A DNA stretch of 64,000 nucleotides from Syngnathus acus (lineage: Eukaryota; Chordata; Actinopteri; Syngnathiformes; Syngnathidae): contig NC_051089.1 in NCBI RefSeq assembly GCF_901709675.1, positions 19,218,008-19,282,007 of the forward strand. The letters are read 5' to 3'. The position numbers and the translations under genes were made by a program. Shown one piece after another: positions 45,513 to 55,004 of the stretch; the first letter of the stretch is position 1; each line of letters starts with the position of its first letter. The notes under the pieces were generated by a model, which worked only from the letters and a program-made list of their open reading frames with translations, did no database searches and had not been told where the DNA came from.

Positions 45513-46397
45513 AAGGCACCACGGATGTACGTGTTCGGGACGCGTCGAGAAAAGAGTGACGTGATGTACAGGAGACTATGTTCGGATTACTTGAAAAATA
45601 ATAAAAACACCTGTTAAAGGACAAAACATGACTCAGAGCGGCAACACTTACCATAAAAATTAAGTGTACATTTGTCGCAGGAAAAGTTTTAAAAGGGAAG
45701 CTAAAGCTGTTCGTTTTCTCAAAATGAATCAATTTCCACTGAGAATTCTAAGCCGCTAAGCATTAATATTATTATTATTTTTAATTTTGCCAGTTGATGA
45801 ATACAGAAGGCATAAGCATGCAACAAACACTGCAATAATACAGTTTTTCTTTTTTTAAATATTTTTATATCGTGCAAGATATTTGTTTTTTAATTATTCA
45901 TTTATTTATTTTTATCTTACCTGGAATGTTTTTCTCTTAACTGCATAAAAGGACAAAATGCAAAATGTATGCTGAATTTGGAAAAGCAATAATTAAAGTG
46001 TTCTTGAACTGTTCTGCCGAGTATGAGTGTCTGGTTGTGTACACGTGATGCATGATCAAGTTCTGGTTTTGGGTTGGGGGAAGTAAGTTGTAATGCCTAC
46101 CAAAGCTTAGAGTCTTAGACCAAGCATACGCCTTTGTATCTGATGTTCTTTCATGAGTTTTATTCAACATAAATCGGAACCAAGAAAGTCGTTCATTTCA
46201 AAGTCGTAATTTGCATTCCAGTTCACTAGGTGGCGGTAATGTCACAAAAGAACAGCTGCTGTTGAACCCAAATGACAAGTTCTCGTTGAGTACAAACCGG
46301 GAAATTTTTGAAAGTTGGTCGGTGTGGGCGTTGGTCGCTTTCACAAGCGCAACAATCCTATTAGTAAAACATTTCTTTCATGTACTGCAGAATCTCA
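45513..46397 (+). promoter_or_regulatory. upstream region of shcbp1
   Basis: About 0.9 kb of AT-rich non-repeat sequence between the foldback-like element and the first coding ATG. The promoter should lie here or just inside. No TATA box is convincing. A CTCF-like match is at 46223-46236, and TTTCTTTCATGTACTGCAG at 46372-46390 looks like a 3' splice site, so a 5'-UTR intron is possible. Confidence 0.45.
46223..46236 (+). promoter_or_regulatory. CTCF-like core motif
   Basis: TCACTAGGTGGCGG fits the CTCF core (CCASYAGRKGGCRS) at all but the first position. It lies about 160 bp upstream of the shcbp1 start codon. A single match of this length can arise by chance. Confidence 0.4.
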
Positions 46398-46560
46398 ATG
46401 GCGCAAGAAATATATGACGATCGATCGGCTGGAAGAATTTTGAATGGAAGTCAGAAGAAAAACACCGTCGTTGGAGACTCGACTGTCAGAGATGAAGTCT
46501 GTGAAGAAAGTAACCCAGCGAGTCCTGAACCTGAAGGCAATATGCAGCATATAACTCAAG
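46398..46560 (+). CDS. shcbp1: shcbp1 coding exon 1
   Basis: The ATG at 46398 (context CTCAATGG) opens a frame MAQEIYDDRSAG ending ...NMQHITQ plus one base. The donor is CAAG|GTCCGT, so the intron is phase 1. An in-frame upstream ATG at 46380 exists, but it lies before a candidate splice acceptor (TACTGCAG, 46383-46390), so 46398 is preferred. The exon is hydrophilic, low-complexity and poorly conserved, as expected for the N-terminus. SHCBP1 binds the SH2 domain of SHC1 and works in growth-factor signalling and, through its Drosophila relative Nessun Dorma, in cytokinesis with centralspindlin. The assignment rests on phase compatibility with exon 2 and is weaker than for the later exons. Confidence 0.65.
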
Positions 46561-47217
46561 GTCCGTGCTACATCTTAAGCTTCATTTTATTTGGTAACCT
46601 GCTATGATGCTATTATTAGGGTGACCAGACGTCCTCTTTTTCCAGGACGTCCTACTTTTGAGCCCTAAAACTTATGTCCGGGGGGGATTTCAAAACTGTC
46701 CGGGATTTTGTTGGACTACCTCAAACATAATACATGGACAGTACATTATCAATAGAATTGCCACTCCGTTCGATTTCACTCCATTCCAGCTTTATCTGTA
46801 TCGTTCGCAAAAAAGTCCTCAAATCTAGTCACTTTGCTACGAAGTAAGGTGGGCTGTCCAGTGTTCACCGAGTGTTTACAAGCAATGCCGAAACGAAAAT
46901 GCACGTTCACGGAGGAGTTGAATAAAAAAATTCCAGTGCTTTCGCCAGGGGCGTGATCATTATGAAGCTGAGTGCTTGACGTGCAAGGCTGGCACTTACG
47001 TGTCTGAGGCAAACAAAGGTGCCAACGCACCCCGCAAGAGGATGACTGAAGAGGAGCCCTTTTTTCTTCTTCAAATGCTGCACCGATGGACGTATTTCTT
47101 TAGTCTTTTTTTACTTAGTGTACCGCTATAAAACTAGTTAGTGTTAGTGTAAATAGGTTTTTGTTATTGTATATATGTTGTTTTGTGTTATTCGGGCCAA
47201 TAAATGCAATTGCTATA

Positions 47218-48557
47218 CAGCAAACATGTCAAACGTCCGGCCCGCGGGCAACCGCAGCTTCGGTCTAATAATGTATTATTAATGGCCCGCCTGCACTGTC
47301 AAACTGAATAAAAAAAAAATAAAAAATCATGAAACTTGAAACTGTAATTCCTCCTATTACCAAAAGGTGGCAGCACCACCCCTCTCCGCTCATTTCTGCC
47401 ATGGCGACTGCAAAAAAAAAAACGAGGAAAGCTGGATGATGGCAGTGTAGAAGGTCTTCAGAAGCTCTCGCGGCAGGTTGAACTTCTTGAGCTGTCTCAG
47501 GAAGTACAGCCTCTGCTGGGCCTTCTTTCGGACAGAGTCTATGTGGCCTGTCCATTTCAGGTCCCGAGAGATTGTGGTTCCCAGGAACTTGAAGGTGTCC
47601 GTGGAGAGAATAGTATTACTGCGGATAGTGAGGGGCAAAAGTGGTGAAGGGTCTCGCCAAAAGTCCACTGTCATCTCCACGGTCTTGAGCGGGTTCAGCT
47701 CCAGGTCCTGCCTTGACTCCACTGTCCACTTCCTCACAGTCCTCACCACAGGCTTAGAAGTTTTTAGTTTCTGCCTGTAGGCCGGGACCAGATGAACTAG
47801 ACAGTGGTCCGAGAGTCCTAAAGCTGCACGAGCCGCAGAGTGGTATGCATCCTTAATCACGGTGTAGCAGTGGTCCAGAGACAGTTGCCTTGTTTAAGGA
47901 TTTCAACCTAAAGAGACACCATCAGACTAAACATGCTAACACATACGACAAGCTAACAGGGAGTGACCGCGCTGATAAAGGGAAGCAGCTCCAAGCTGAA
48001 CTGGCATCACAACAGCGATTCATCACGTGGGGCTGTGAGTCAAAAGTAGATCAAAAGTAAAAATTACTTAATATTAAATATTACGAAGTGGCCATGTTAT
48101 TACTGTTGATGTTATGAACCTGTAGACGTGACACAAACGATTACTTTCTGAAAAATATTGTAAATGACAAGAGCAAAATTAACTTGTTTTAATAATAACA
48201 GACAACTTTGCATTACTTATAACTCCTGTTTAAAATGTTCATGAGGCAAAAATAATTTTAAACTCTTGTAAATTTAAGGTATTTCATACATTTTATTCAA
48301 TGTTATCTGACTCTTCAGATATGAATGGAAGGCAGAATTTGTGTTTTTAGAGTTGTTCACATCTGCCTGAGTGGCTTATATTTGGTTATTTTGTCACTTA
48401 AAAAATAAAGACAATTGGGACAATGAAATTTGTTTCATAAGAGTGTGTATTTGCATGAAATTTCTGTAGTTAAAAAATGTCAGAAAAAACGATTGGCCCC
48501 CGGGCGCCTTCACTTTATCAAATCTGGCCCTCCTTGCAAAAAGTTTGGACACCCCTG
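47218..48557 (+). mobile_element. nested hAT with MATAKK-type transposase remnant
   Basis: The left end is degenerate (CAAACATGTCAAACGTCCGG). The right end is TTTTTGCAAGGAGGGCC-type inverted, closing CACCCCTG. The + strand has ATGGCGACTGCAAAAAAAAA at 47400, and downstream TTTAAGGATTTCAACCTAAA and GGGAGTGACCGCGCTGATAA, matching the frame at 8627-8933. The middle of that exon is replaced by a LINE fragment. Confidence 0.7.
47430..47880 (-). mobile_element. LINE fragment inside hAT transposase exon
   Basis: On the minus strand are pieces of the lineage of the element at 18430-21750: YHSAARAALGLSDHCLVHL, then a jump to LELNPLKTVEMTVDF and FLGTTISRDLKWTGHID and RELLKTFYTAII. The endonuclease is thus joined directly to the RT C-terminal part, an internal deletion of about 1.3 kb. 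About 110 bp of hAT exon are missing at the insertion point. Confidence 0.8.
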
Positions 48558-48797
48558 GTGTAATGGAACAGAGTGGCAATTCTCTTGACAATGTACTGTA
48601 CGTGTATTAGGTTTGAGGCAGTCCAACAGAATCCCAGACGATTTTGAAATTCCACCCGGACATTTTCTTAGGGCTCAAAAGAAGGTCATGTCTGGGGAAA
48701 AAGAGGACGTCTGGTCACCCTATTATAGATACATAGACCGATAGATCGCTAGAGAGACCGAGAGCGACTGTATTCCATTCTATTTTAAATGCGACAG

Positions 48798-49028
48798 CTC
48801 TATTCCAAAATGAAGGGAAAGCTAACGATGATGCAAGTGATGATGGGGATGAAAATGAGGATGATGACGACGATGACAGTGGCACAGACAACTTCAACGC
48901 TAAGACAGGAACCCAGCTTCAGAGATCTGAGCACAATGGAGGAATCAACTCAAGTTTACCAGACACATTCAAAACAGACCATCTCCTGTTTTATGAAAGG
49001 TTCAAAGCCTACCAGGACTTCATACTAG
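48798..49028 (+). CDS. shcbp1: shcbp1 coding exon 2
   Basis: The acceptor GCGACAG|CT is at 48797. Two bases complete the codon begun in exon 1, then the frame reads LFQNEGKANDDASDD, a run of Asp/Glu, and the conserved TDHLLFYERFKAYQDFILG. The last part matches the N-terminal conserved block of vertebrate SHCBP1 (TN-LLFYERF-AYQDYI), preceded by LFQ-E as in the human protein. The donor is CTAG|GTAAG, phase 1. The acceptor has only a weak pyrimidine tract, and a transposon ends 76 bp upstream. Confidence 0.87.
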   Translation, partial: LYSKMKGKLTMMQVMMGMKMRMMTTMTVAQTTSTLRQEPSFRDLSTMEESTQVYQTHSKQTISCFMKGSKPTRTSY

Positions 49029-49784
49029 GTAAGAATGTGAACAGTTATTTTAGTTACAAGCTCATTGTGACGTCAGCCACTAGCAGATCTTGCAGTCGTG
49101 CGTGCGTGTGCTATGGTAAAATTTTGGGGACAACCAAAGTGGTTTTCAAAACTGGTGTAAAGCAACGTAGAAAGCTGTTGCCTCATTGGTAGCGATGTCA
49201 AAAAGCTTCATGTGGTATATAATAAGATATTTCATCAAAGTCTTCCTGTTTCAGCTCCATATATCCCCATTAAACTTAATCACATTTAGTAGACCTACAA
49301 GTAGTAACGGGAAAGCAAAGTGTCGAATTTGCTTCATGTACCAGTTATTGTGTGTTTTTTTTTTTTTTTTTTTACACATCTTGATTGGGCTGAAAGCACA
49401 CCGTTGCTTCTTAAATCCATTTATTATTCTTGAATCCATTTATCAAAAAAACCCCACAACCGATTAATGAAGCAAACCTATAGTCATTTTCCCATCTGAT
49501 TAATGAAGCAAATCTATAGCGTAATTTTCCCATCACTACCTACATGGCAAATAAGTGCTGTGTGTACTACTGAGCATTAACGTGTTTCATGGCGCATATA
49601 ATGTGTGTTTTTGTTGTCTCTAAGTAAAGTAAGTATTCAGTTAGTTTAGAGAAAAGGGGGCTGCATTTGTTTGCATTATTTTTGGTCCTCAGCTTTTAAT
49701 AATCTTTAAGTTATCAATGTTATTATTCATTCAGTGGCTGAGAAAATAATTTTATAAATATATTTTATAATATCAAATAAAGTA
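49029..49784. other. shcbp1 intron 2, first part
   Basis: Non-coding, with poly(T) at 49356-49372 and a short direct repeat (CGATTAATGAAGCAAA and TGATTAATGAAGCAAA near 49462 and 49498). No element was recognised. Confidence 0.5.
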
Positions 49785-50152
49785 CAGTGGAGCCTTGGTT
49801 TTCGAACGTCCCGGTTCTCGAACAAATCGGTATTCGAACAAAAAATGTTAGATTTTTTTGCTTCGGATGTCGGACGAAATTCGGTTGTCGAAAAGATGAG
49901 CCGAGAGGACCCGTATGCCAACTGATTCCGTTCGTTATTACATTCTCGTTACTCTAAGGATTGCATCAACTCTAATCATGCCTCCAAAGGAAGCAAGTGG
50001 GAGCAGTAAAGCCATCCTAAAACACAAAGACGCTCCTAAAGCAATGCGACAGTGAGCGCCCAGCGCGCTGCGGTTGCGCGATCGGACTAAATTAAGCTCC
50101 CTGCGCACTGAGGTCCACTTAAATTTTGCAAAGTCCATTAGGACTTGAAGTC
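49785..50152 (+). mobile_element. mariner/Tigger-like element, left end only
   Basis: Starts CAGTGGAGCCTTGGTTTTCG after TA (49783-49784). It shares the following ~360 bp, inverted, with the element at 42172-42996 (GTCCGATCGCGCAACC-type GC-rich unit). It is truncated where the inverted LINE begins. Confidence 0.65.
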
Positions 50153-50636
50153 ACATCATAAATGGGCCGGGAGCCAATGTAAGTTGGCTAATATTGGGGT
50201 AATGTGATCAAATTTTCTTGTCCGTGAGAGCAGCCTTGCAGCAGCATTTTGTACTAACTGTAGACTTTTGATACTAGACTTAGGAAGACCAGAGAATAAT
50301 GCGTTACAGTAGTCCAGGCGGGACGTAATAAACGCATGAATAATAGTAGAATAATAGTAATAATAATAACAATCAATGCATGGCTTAGCGCCTTCATATC
50401 TCGTCGACCTAGTTGTTCTTTACGTTCCGTCTCATAACCTCCACTCGCAAAACGCTAGTCTTTTAGTGACTCCGAGGGCCAAAAAAAGGTCTGCTGGGTC
50501 TAGAGCATTTTCTATTCAGGCTCCAGAGCTTTGGAATGCCCTACCAATCGATATTAGAACTGTTACCTTAGTAGAAACATTTAAGACACGTTTAAAGACA
50601 CATTTCTATGATATGGCCTTTAACTAACCTGTAGTG
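50153..50636. mobile_element. 5'-inverted LINE 3' fragment
   Basis: The minus strand of about 50156-50345 encodes AFITSRLDYCNALFSGLPKS followed by LQLVQNAAARLLSRTRKFDH. The + strand of 50376-50627 encodes the next part of the same protein, ALHGLAPSYLVDLVVLYVP to APELWNALPIDIRTV and FKTRLKTHFYDMAFN with a stop. The upstream segment is therefore inverted relative to the downstream one, as in twin-primed LINE insertions. Confidence 0.75.
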
Positions 50637-50639
50637 GCC

Positions 50640-51259
50640 GATTCCGGTGACGTTTTTTGTATTTGGATAAACGAAGGTTAAAAAAATAAAATTAAGGGAA
50701 TTATATACTGTGGTTTTGGCAAGTTGCTTTTAAAATGCAGTTAATTGATTCCATTGCTTTAAAAGGTGTGGTTTGTTTACCAGTATTTTATAGTGTAATT
50801 TCCCAATTTTAGCTTCAATATTTGAGAGGCAATCATTTTATTTTAATGTACTTTGTTTGGTTGTTTAGGTCTTCTGATTAATGCAAGTTATTTATGTATT
50901 TTAGGTTCAACTTCCTGACTGTTGAAACAAAAAAAAATGCAAGAAAATTAAGACGGAAAACATTATTTCAATATTTTACTATTTATTCAGCACAACAAAC
51001 AAAAACGTTAACCTCACAGTCAGTTCCTAACTAAATTGTTGTGAAAAGAGAGATAAATATTAACTACGGAATTCACTCTTGTGAGATAGGTGTTTTTAAG
51101 GCACCAAACATGTTGCATTGTATTGTTGTACTTTATTGTGGCATATTGTTGCCAGGGAAAATAAATCTTGGGTATGCTGCCATAAAATAACTAAATTACA
51201 CATTTTTGCTTTTCTGTACATGTCAATTTAGCCTTCTTTGTTTCCTTTTTAATGGTTAG
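50640..51259. other. shcbp1 intron 2, last part
   Basis: AT-rich intron sequence. Nothing was recognised apart from the acceptor at 51258-51259. Confidence 0.5.
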
Positions 51260-51375
51260 GTGACTGCAAGCCTTCAGAAGTCAAATCCTTTACTGCTGAC
51301 TACTTGAAAAAAGTGGTACAGTCATTCGGTTGGCAAGCTCTGTGGTCTGCGGAGTTGTTTGACGTTCTTGTAGAG
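51260..51375 (+). CDS. shcbp1: shcbp1 coding exon 3
   Basis: The acceptor TTAATGGTTAG|GT at 51259 continues the split Gly codon. The frame reads DCKPSEVKSFTADYLKKVV, then WQALWSAELFDVLVE, ending at GAG|GTGAG (phase 0). These match the SHCBP1 segment DCK-SEV-EFTAEFLEKV followed by GWRAVW...F-VLVE. The exon is 116 bp, so skipping it would shift the frame. Confidence 0.9.
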
Positions 51376-51574
51376 GTGAGACATTCCATGTGGTTTTCTA
51401 TTATTATCAAGTGAAAATGAACATTCCATTTGAGCAATATTTAAATAATAGAAACCACGACAATAGTAATGACATGAAATGTTCTATGAGGCAGGACATT
51501 ACAAAACTAAAACAAGGTGATGCACGCATCATAATGGTTTTCATGGCTCCAGAGCTCATCACGTTTACATTGTC

Positions 51575-51877
51575 AGTGGCCTAGTGGTAGAGTGTCCGCC
51601 CTGAGACTGGAAGGTTGTGGGTTCAAACCCCGGCCGGGTCATACCAAAGACTATAAAAATGGGACCCATTGCCTCCCTGCTTGGCACTCAGCATTAAGGG
51701 TTGGAATTGGGGGGTTAGATCACCAAATGATTCCCGAGCGCGGCACCGCTGCTGCTCACTGCTCCCCTCTCCCCCAGGGGATGGATTAAAATCACACGGG
51801 GATGGGTTAAATGCAGAGGACAAATTTCACCACACCCAGATGTGTGTGTGATGATCATTGGGACTTTAACTTTAAGA
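51575..51877 (+). mobile_element. tRNA-derived SINE, copy 4
   Basis: The + orientation gives the clearest view: A box TGGCCTAGTGGTAGAGTG at 51577, B box GGTTCAAACCCC at 51620, the body, and a GGGACTTTAACTTTAAG tail. It ends a few bases before the Tigger element. Confidence 0.88.
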
Positions 51878-51881
51878 TGTA

Positions 51882-54137
51882 CAGTGATCCCTCGTTTATC
51901 ACAGATAATTGGTTCAAAGACCACCCGCGAGAGGTGAAAATCTGCAATGTAGAGTCAATTGTTGTTACGATATCCACACAAGACTTTTATGAATCTTTAT
52001 TGTATTTTCAAACACGATTGTAGTTATAAACACTTTTTTGTATTTTTAACACACCTTTTTTTTAAACATTTTAAACTCTAACTGACTTTCAAAAACATTC
52101 TTATTTATATTTATACTACTAACGTAAGGTCAGATGCCAGATTCGTTAGGTGGTGCCATAACTTTGTTGTAATTGAGATTCCAGAAAGTGAGGACAGAGT
52201 CTTCCCTTGGTTCTTTTCCTGGTGGTCGTGTCAGAAACATAGTGATAGGCAGCTGCTGGCGTTGCTTTTCTTCCTAAGTTAAGATGCATTTATACACGTG
52301 CAGGGCTCCGTCGACTGTATTTCTGAATTGCAACGCACAAATCATCTCTGGGTCCCATTCCTCCACCATCCTCTGAAGATCTTTTGCAGATCGCATTATG
52401 GTTGCCAGGTGTTCGAGTGTTCGACCGACTTCTTCTGGATCATCTTCTTTGCCTTCTGCTTCGTCCTCACTCTCTGACCTTGTTAGCTCAGCCAGATCAT
52501 CATCCGTTAGCAGTTCTCCTTAGCAATCAAGGCGCCTGCTAACATCATCCTCATTCATTTCAGTAATGCCTACTCTTTTGACTTGCCTTCCTAGCTTTAC
52601 TACACTACTGATAGCGGAATGACGAATTTCCTCAAAGGTACGTATATTCTTTGTAGTCGTGGACCACGTTTGGCCACAATTCCTTGTCTTTATCTCCCTC
52701 AGCATGTTCTCGATGTGCTTGAGACACGTTACTATACTCAACACCTTCCAATACTGCTGCACCGAAAAGTTAATTTCAGTGTCTATGGATTCAACCAGGT
52801 CTTGCATGGTGTGCTTGGTGTACAGTGCCTTAAACGCACAAATAACGCCCTGGTCCGTTGGTTGGATGAGGGATGTGGTTCTTGGAGGCAATAATTCAAT
52901 GCACACCTTGGGCACTCAGGCCTCCAACGTTGTCCATCAGTAGTAGCACATTAAAATGTAGCCCCTTTTCAACGAGGTAAACCCTGACTTTGGAGATGAA
53001 GCACTTATGGAACCAATCTTTTGACAATGACTTCGTTATTCAAGCTTTCGGATAGTGCATCCAATACACTGGGAGAACACTCATGTTTTTGTTCTTGGGG
53101 CTCTTGGAACCTTTGATTTATAAATTAGCGCTGGCTGTACCATATGCCCAGCAGCATTGCCACACATTAGGAGTGTGAAGCGATCCTTGGAGGCCTTTAA
53201 CCCAGGTGCTTTGGCCTTTTCCTTTATGATGAATGTTCTTTATGCCATACTCTTCCACAAAGCCAGTCTCGTCCATGTTCAACACTTGTTCAGGCATATA
53301 GCCCCCTTCTTCAATGATAGACTTAAAAGTCACATTTTTATACAATTCTGCACCAACTTGAAGTTGAGGGTCGTCAGGGTTGGTATCATCATCATCATCT
53401 GCAAGTTGGCTGTACAGTTGCCTGGCCTTTTCACGGATGATGTTCGTATCGAAAAGAATGTTCTTCCTGCAGTATTTTACCCAAAGGGATATGCCCTTGT
53501 TGCCCTTATTGCATGGACTTACTATCCTTGCCTCCCTTAAACCCTTGCCCCCCTTGTAAAAGTAATATTTGCAGCCGAACGTATATTCATCTTGACCTTC
53601 TTAATATAACGCACGGTCGACTCATTAACCATAACGACTGCCAACCTCTGCGTAACTTCTCCCTTCCTTAAGCATGTCAAGAAATTTCACCTTCTCTGCT
53701 ATTGTAAGCATCTTCCTCTTACGCTTGCCGTCTCCAGAAGGCGTAGAAGGTGCAAGACGTTTTTGTGGTATTGTAGCTAAAAATCCCAAAGTTAAAAAAA
53801 AAAAAAAGAAACGAAGTCTGAGGTGTTGCCAATATATATGTACTGTTGACGCCAACAAAGTGGAAATGGATACAGTGCAGGAGGCTGAGATAAAGTGTGG
53901 TTAGAACAGCTCTTACAGCTCTCAGCCAATCAGCTGCAAGGATACAGATCAACATGTTCCCATTGGCCAATAGTGTACTGTAAAGTCATATGGGCAGACA
54001 AAGCCCCACACTCCAAGTGATGCCGCAAAAATGCGCAATGCAATGAATATGTATATCCGCAATATTTGTTTTAAAAAAAAAAAACACGATGCACTGAGGT
54101 GGCAATAGGTGAAGCGCGAAGTGGCGAGGGATCACTG
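51882..54137 (-). mobile_element. Tigger (pogo-like) DNA transposon, 2.26 kb
   Basis: TIRs CAGTGATCCCTCG (51882) and CGAGGGATCACTG (ends 54137) are flanked by TA on both sides (51880-51881 and 54138-54139). The length, TA target and transposase type fit Tigger. The transposase on the minus strand is decayed. It lies in shcbp1 intron 3 in antisense orientation. Confidence 0.9.
52520..53858 (-). pseudogene. Tigger/JERKY-type transposase, decayed
   Basis: The pieces read in order on the minus strand. First an N-terminal helix-turn-helix (KRKRKMLTIAEKVKFLDMLK, EGRSYAEVGSRYG, 53625-53760). Then the first DDE region (GGYMPEQVLNMDETGFVEEY, 53118-53345). Finally the second acidic region (LLPPRTTSLIQPTDQGVICA, 52520-52915), followed by a C-terminal tail. 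Known motifs are NMDETG and the PTDQGVI block, giving two of the catalytic acidic residues. Frameshifts and stops separate the pieces, so no active enzyme can be made. Confidence 0.85.
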
Positions 54138-54139
54138 TA

Positions 54140-54991
54140 ATGTGTTCAAAAAGTATAATTGATGCATGAGCTTACCTTGAGAAGCTGTGTTCTTAAAGGG
54201 GACATATGAGGAAATTTTTTTTTCAACAACTTTTAGTGAAGTTGGTCCATGGCCATCTAAATTTAGACCGGCCCGAAAAATCAATAAGTTGCTCGCTGAC
54301 ACTGTCGCCCGGACCTGCACGCCCCAGTGCGAGCCACAGAAATGAAACTCGTCCGAACGGGAACGCGCACATGAGCCAGGGCTCATGATCGGTTGCGAGC
54401 GTGTCTCCCCCGTCCGTCCCTTCCCAGTTCACACGCACACAGTGACACAAATACTTCCTCATTCAAATGTCCGCACATCAAGGACTAAGGCGACGCTAAA
54501 ACCACGGACGACTGGTGAGAGCTGTCTACTTCGTACTAACTACACACTACTACGCATCCGCGCCACCCACTCACAGTGATCGTAAAAGACAAAAAGACTG
54601 GATTATTATTTTGTGATTATGAAGTAATTTGTTGCGTATGAAGTTGAAATAAAAAAGATAAAATGGAGAATGATTTAATTTGGATTAAAAATCTGACATG
54701 ATGCAACCTGGCCTATCTACTGCAGTCAAAACACCAATATCACCCTTCTCATTAATATAACAATAACAATAATAAAACAAACTTAATAATCTAATAAAAA
54801 ATCATTCAACTTTCATAAAATTGTTCATTTGTATTTAATTTATTATTATTTTAATCTTTAACTTTTCTGTTAGTGGAATTAGCAATAGATTCTCATTTCC
54901 AATATCACTCTATCTGCAGACAGCAAAGGATACAGTTGCATAGTATTTACAATGGTAATGGTCCGAGGAATGTCGGTGCGAATGGTCGGCC
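54140..54991. other. shcbp1 intron 3, between Tigger and Rex3
   Basis: No coding or repeat family recognised. AT-rich from 54590. Confidence 0.45.
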
Positions 54992-55004
54992 CCTTTACAA
55001 TTTC

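Larger units (their letters stand above)
46618..48721 (+). mobile_element. hAT-like element in shcbp1 intron 1, ~150-bp TIRs
   Basis: It begins AGGGTGACCAGACGTCCTCT and ends inverted AGAGGACGTCTGGTCACCCT. The inverted similarity extends about 150 bp (to CAATAGAATTGCCACTC on the left and GAGTGGCAATTCTCTTG on the right). Flanks TATTATTA and TATTATAG agree at 6 of 8 bases, an imperfect hAT-sized duplication. Near 46886 a short frame MPKRKCTFTEELNKK resembles a transposase start. A second hAT (47218-48557) is nested inside. Confidence 0.68.

Noticed and set aside
45609-45622. ACACCTGTTAAAGG as a target duplication of the foldback-like element
   Set aside because: The matching word lies inside the right TIR tip and 100 bp outside, not on the two flanks, so it does not define an insertion site.
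51577-51640. A tRNA-like start with A and B boxes
   Set aside because: It lacks a foldable tRNA with anticodon and acceptor stem and continues into the SINE body, so it is a SINE promoter and not a tRNA gene.
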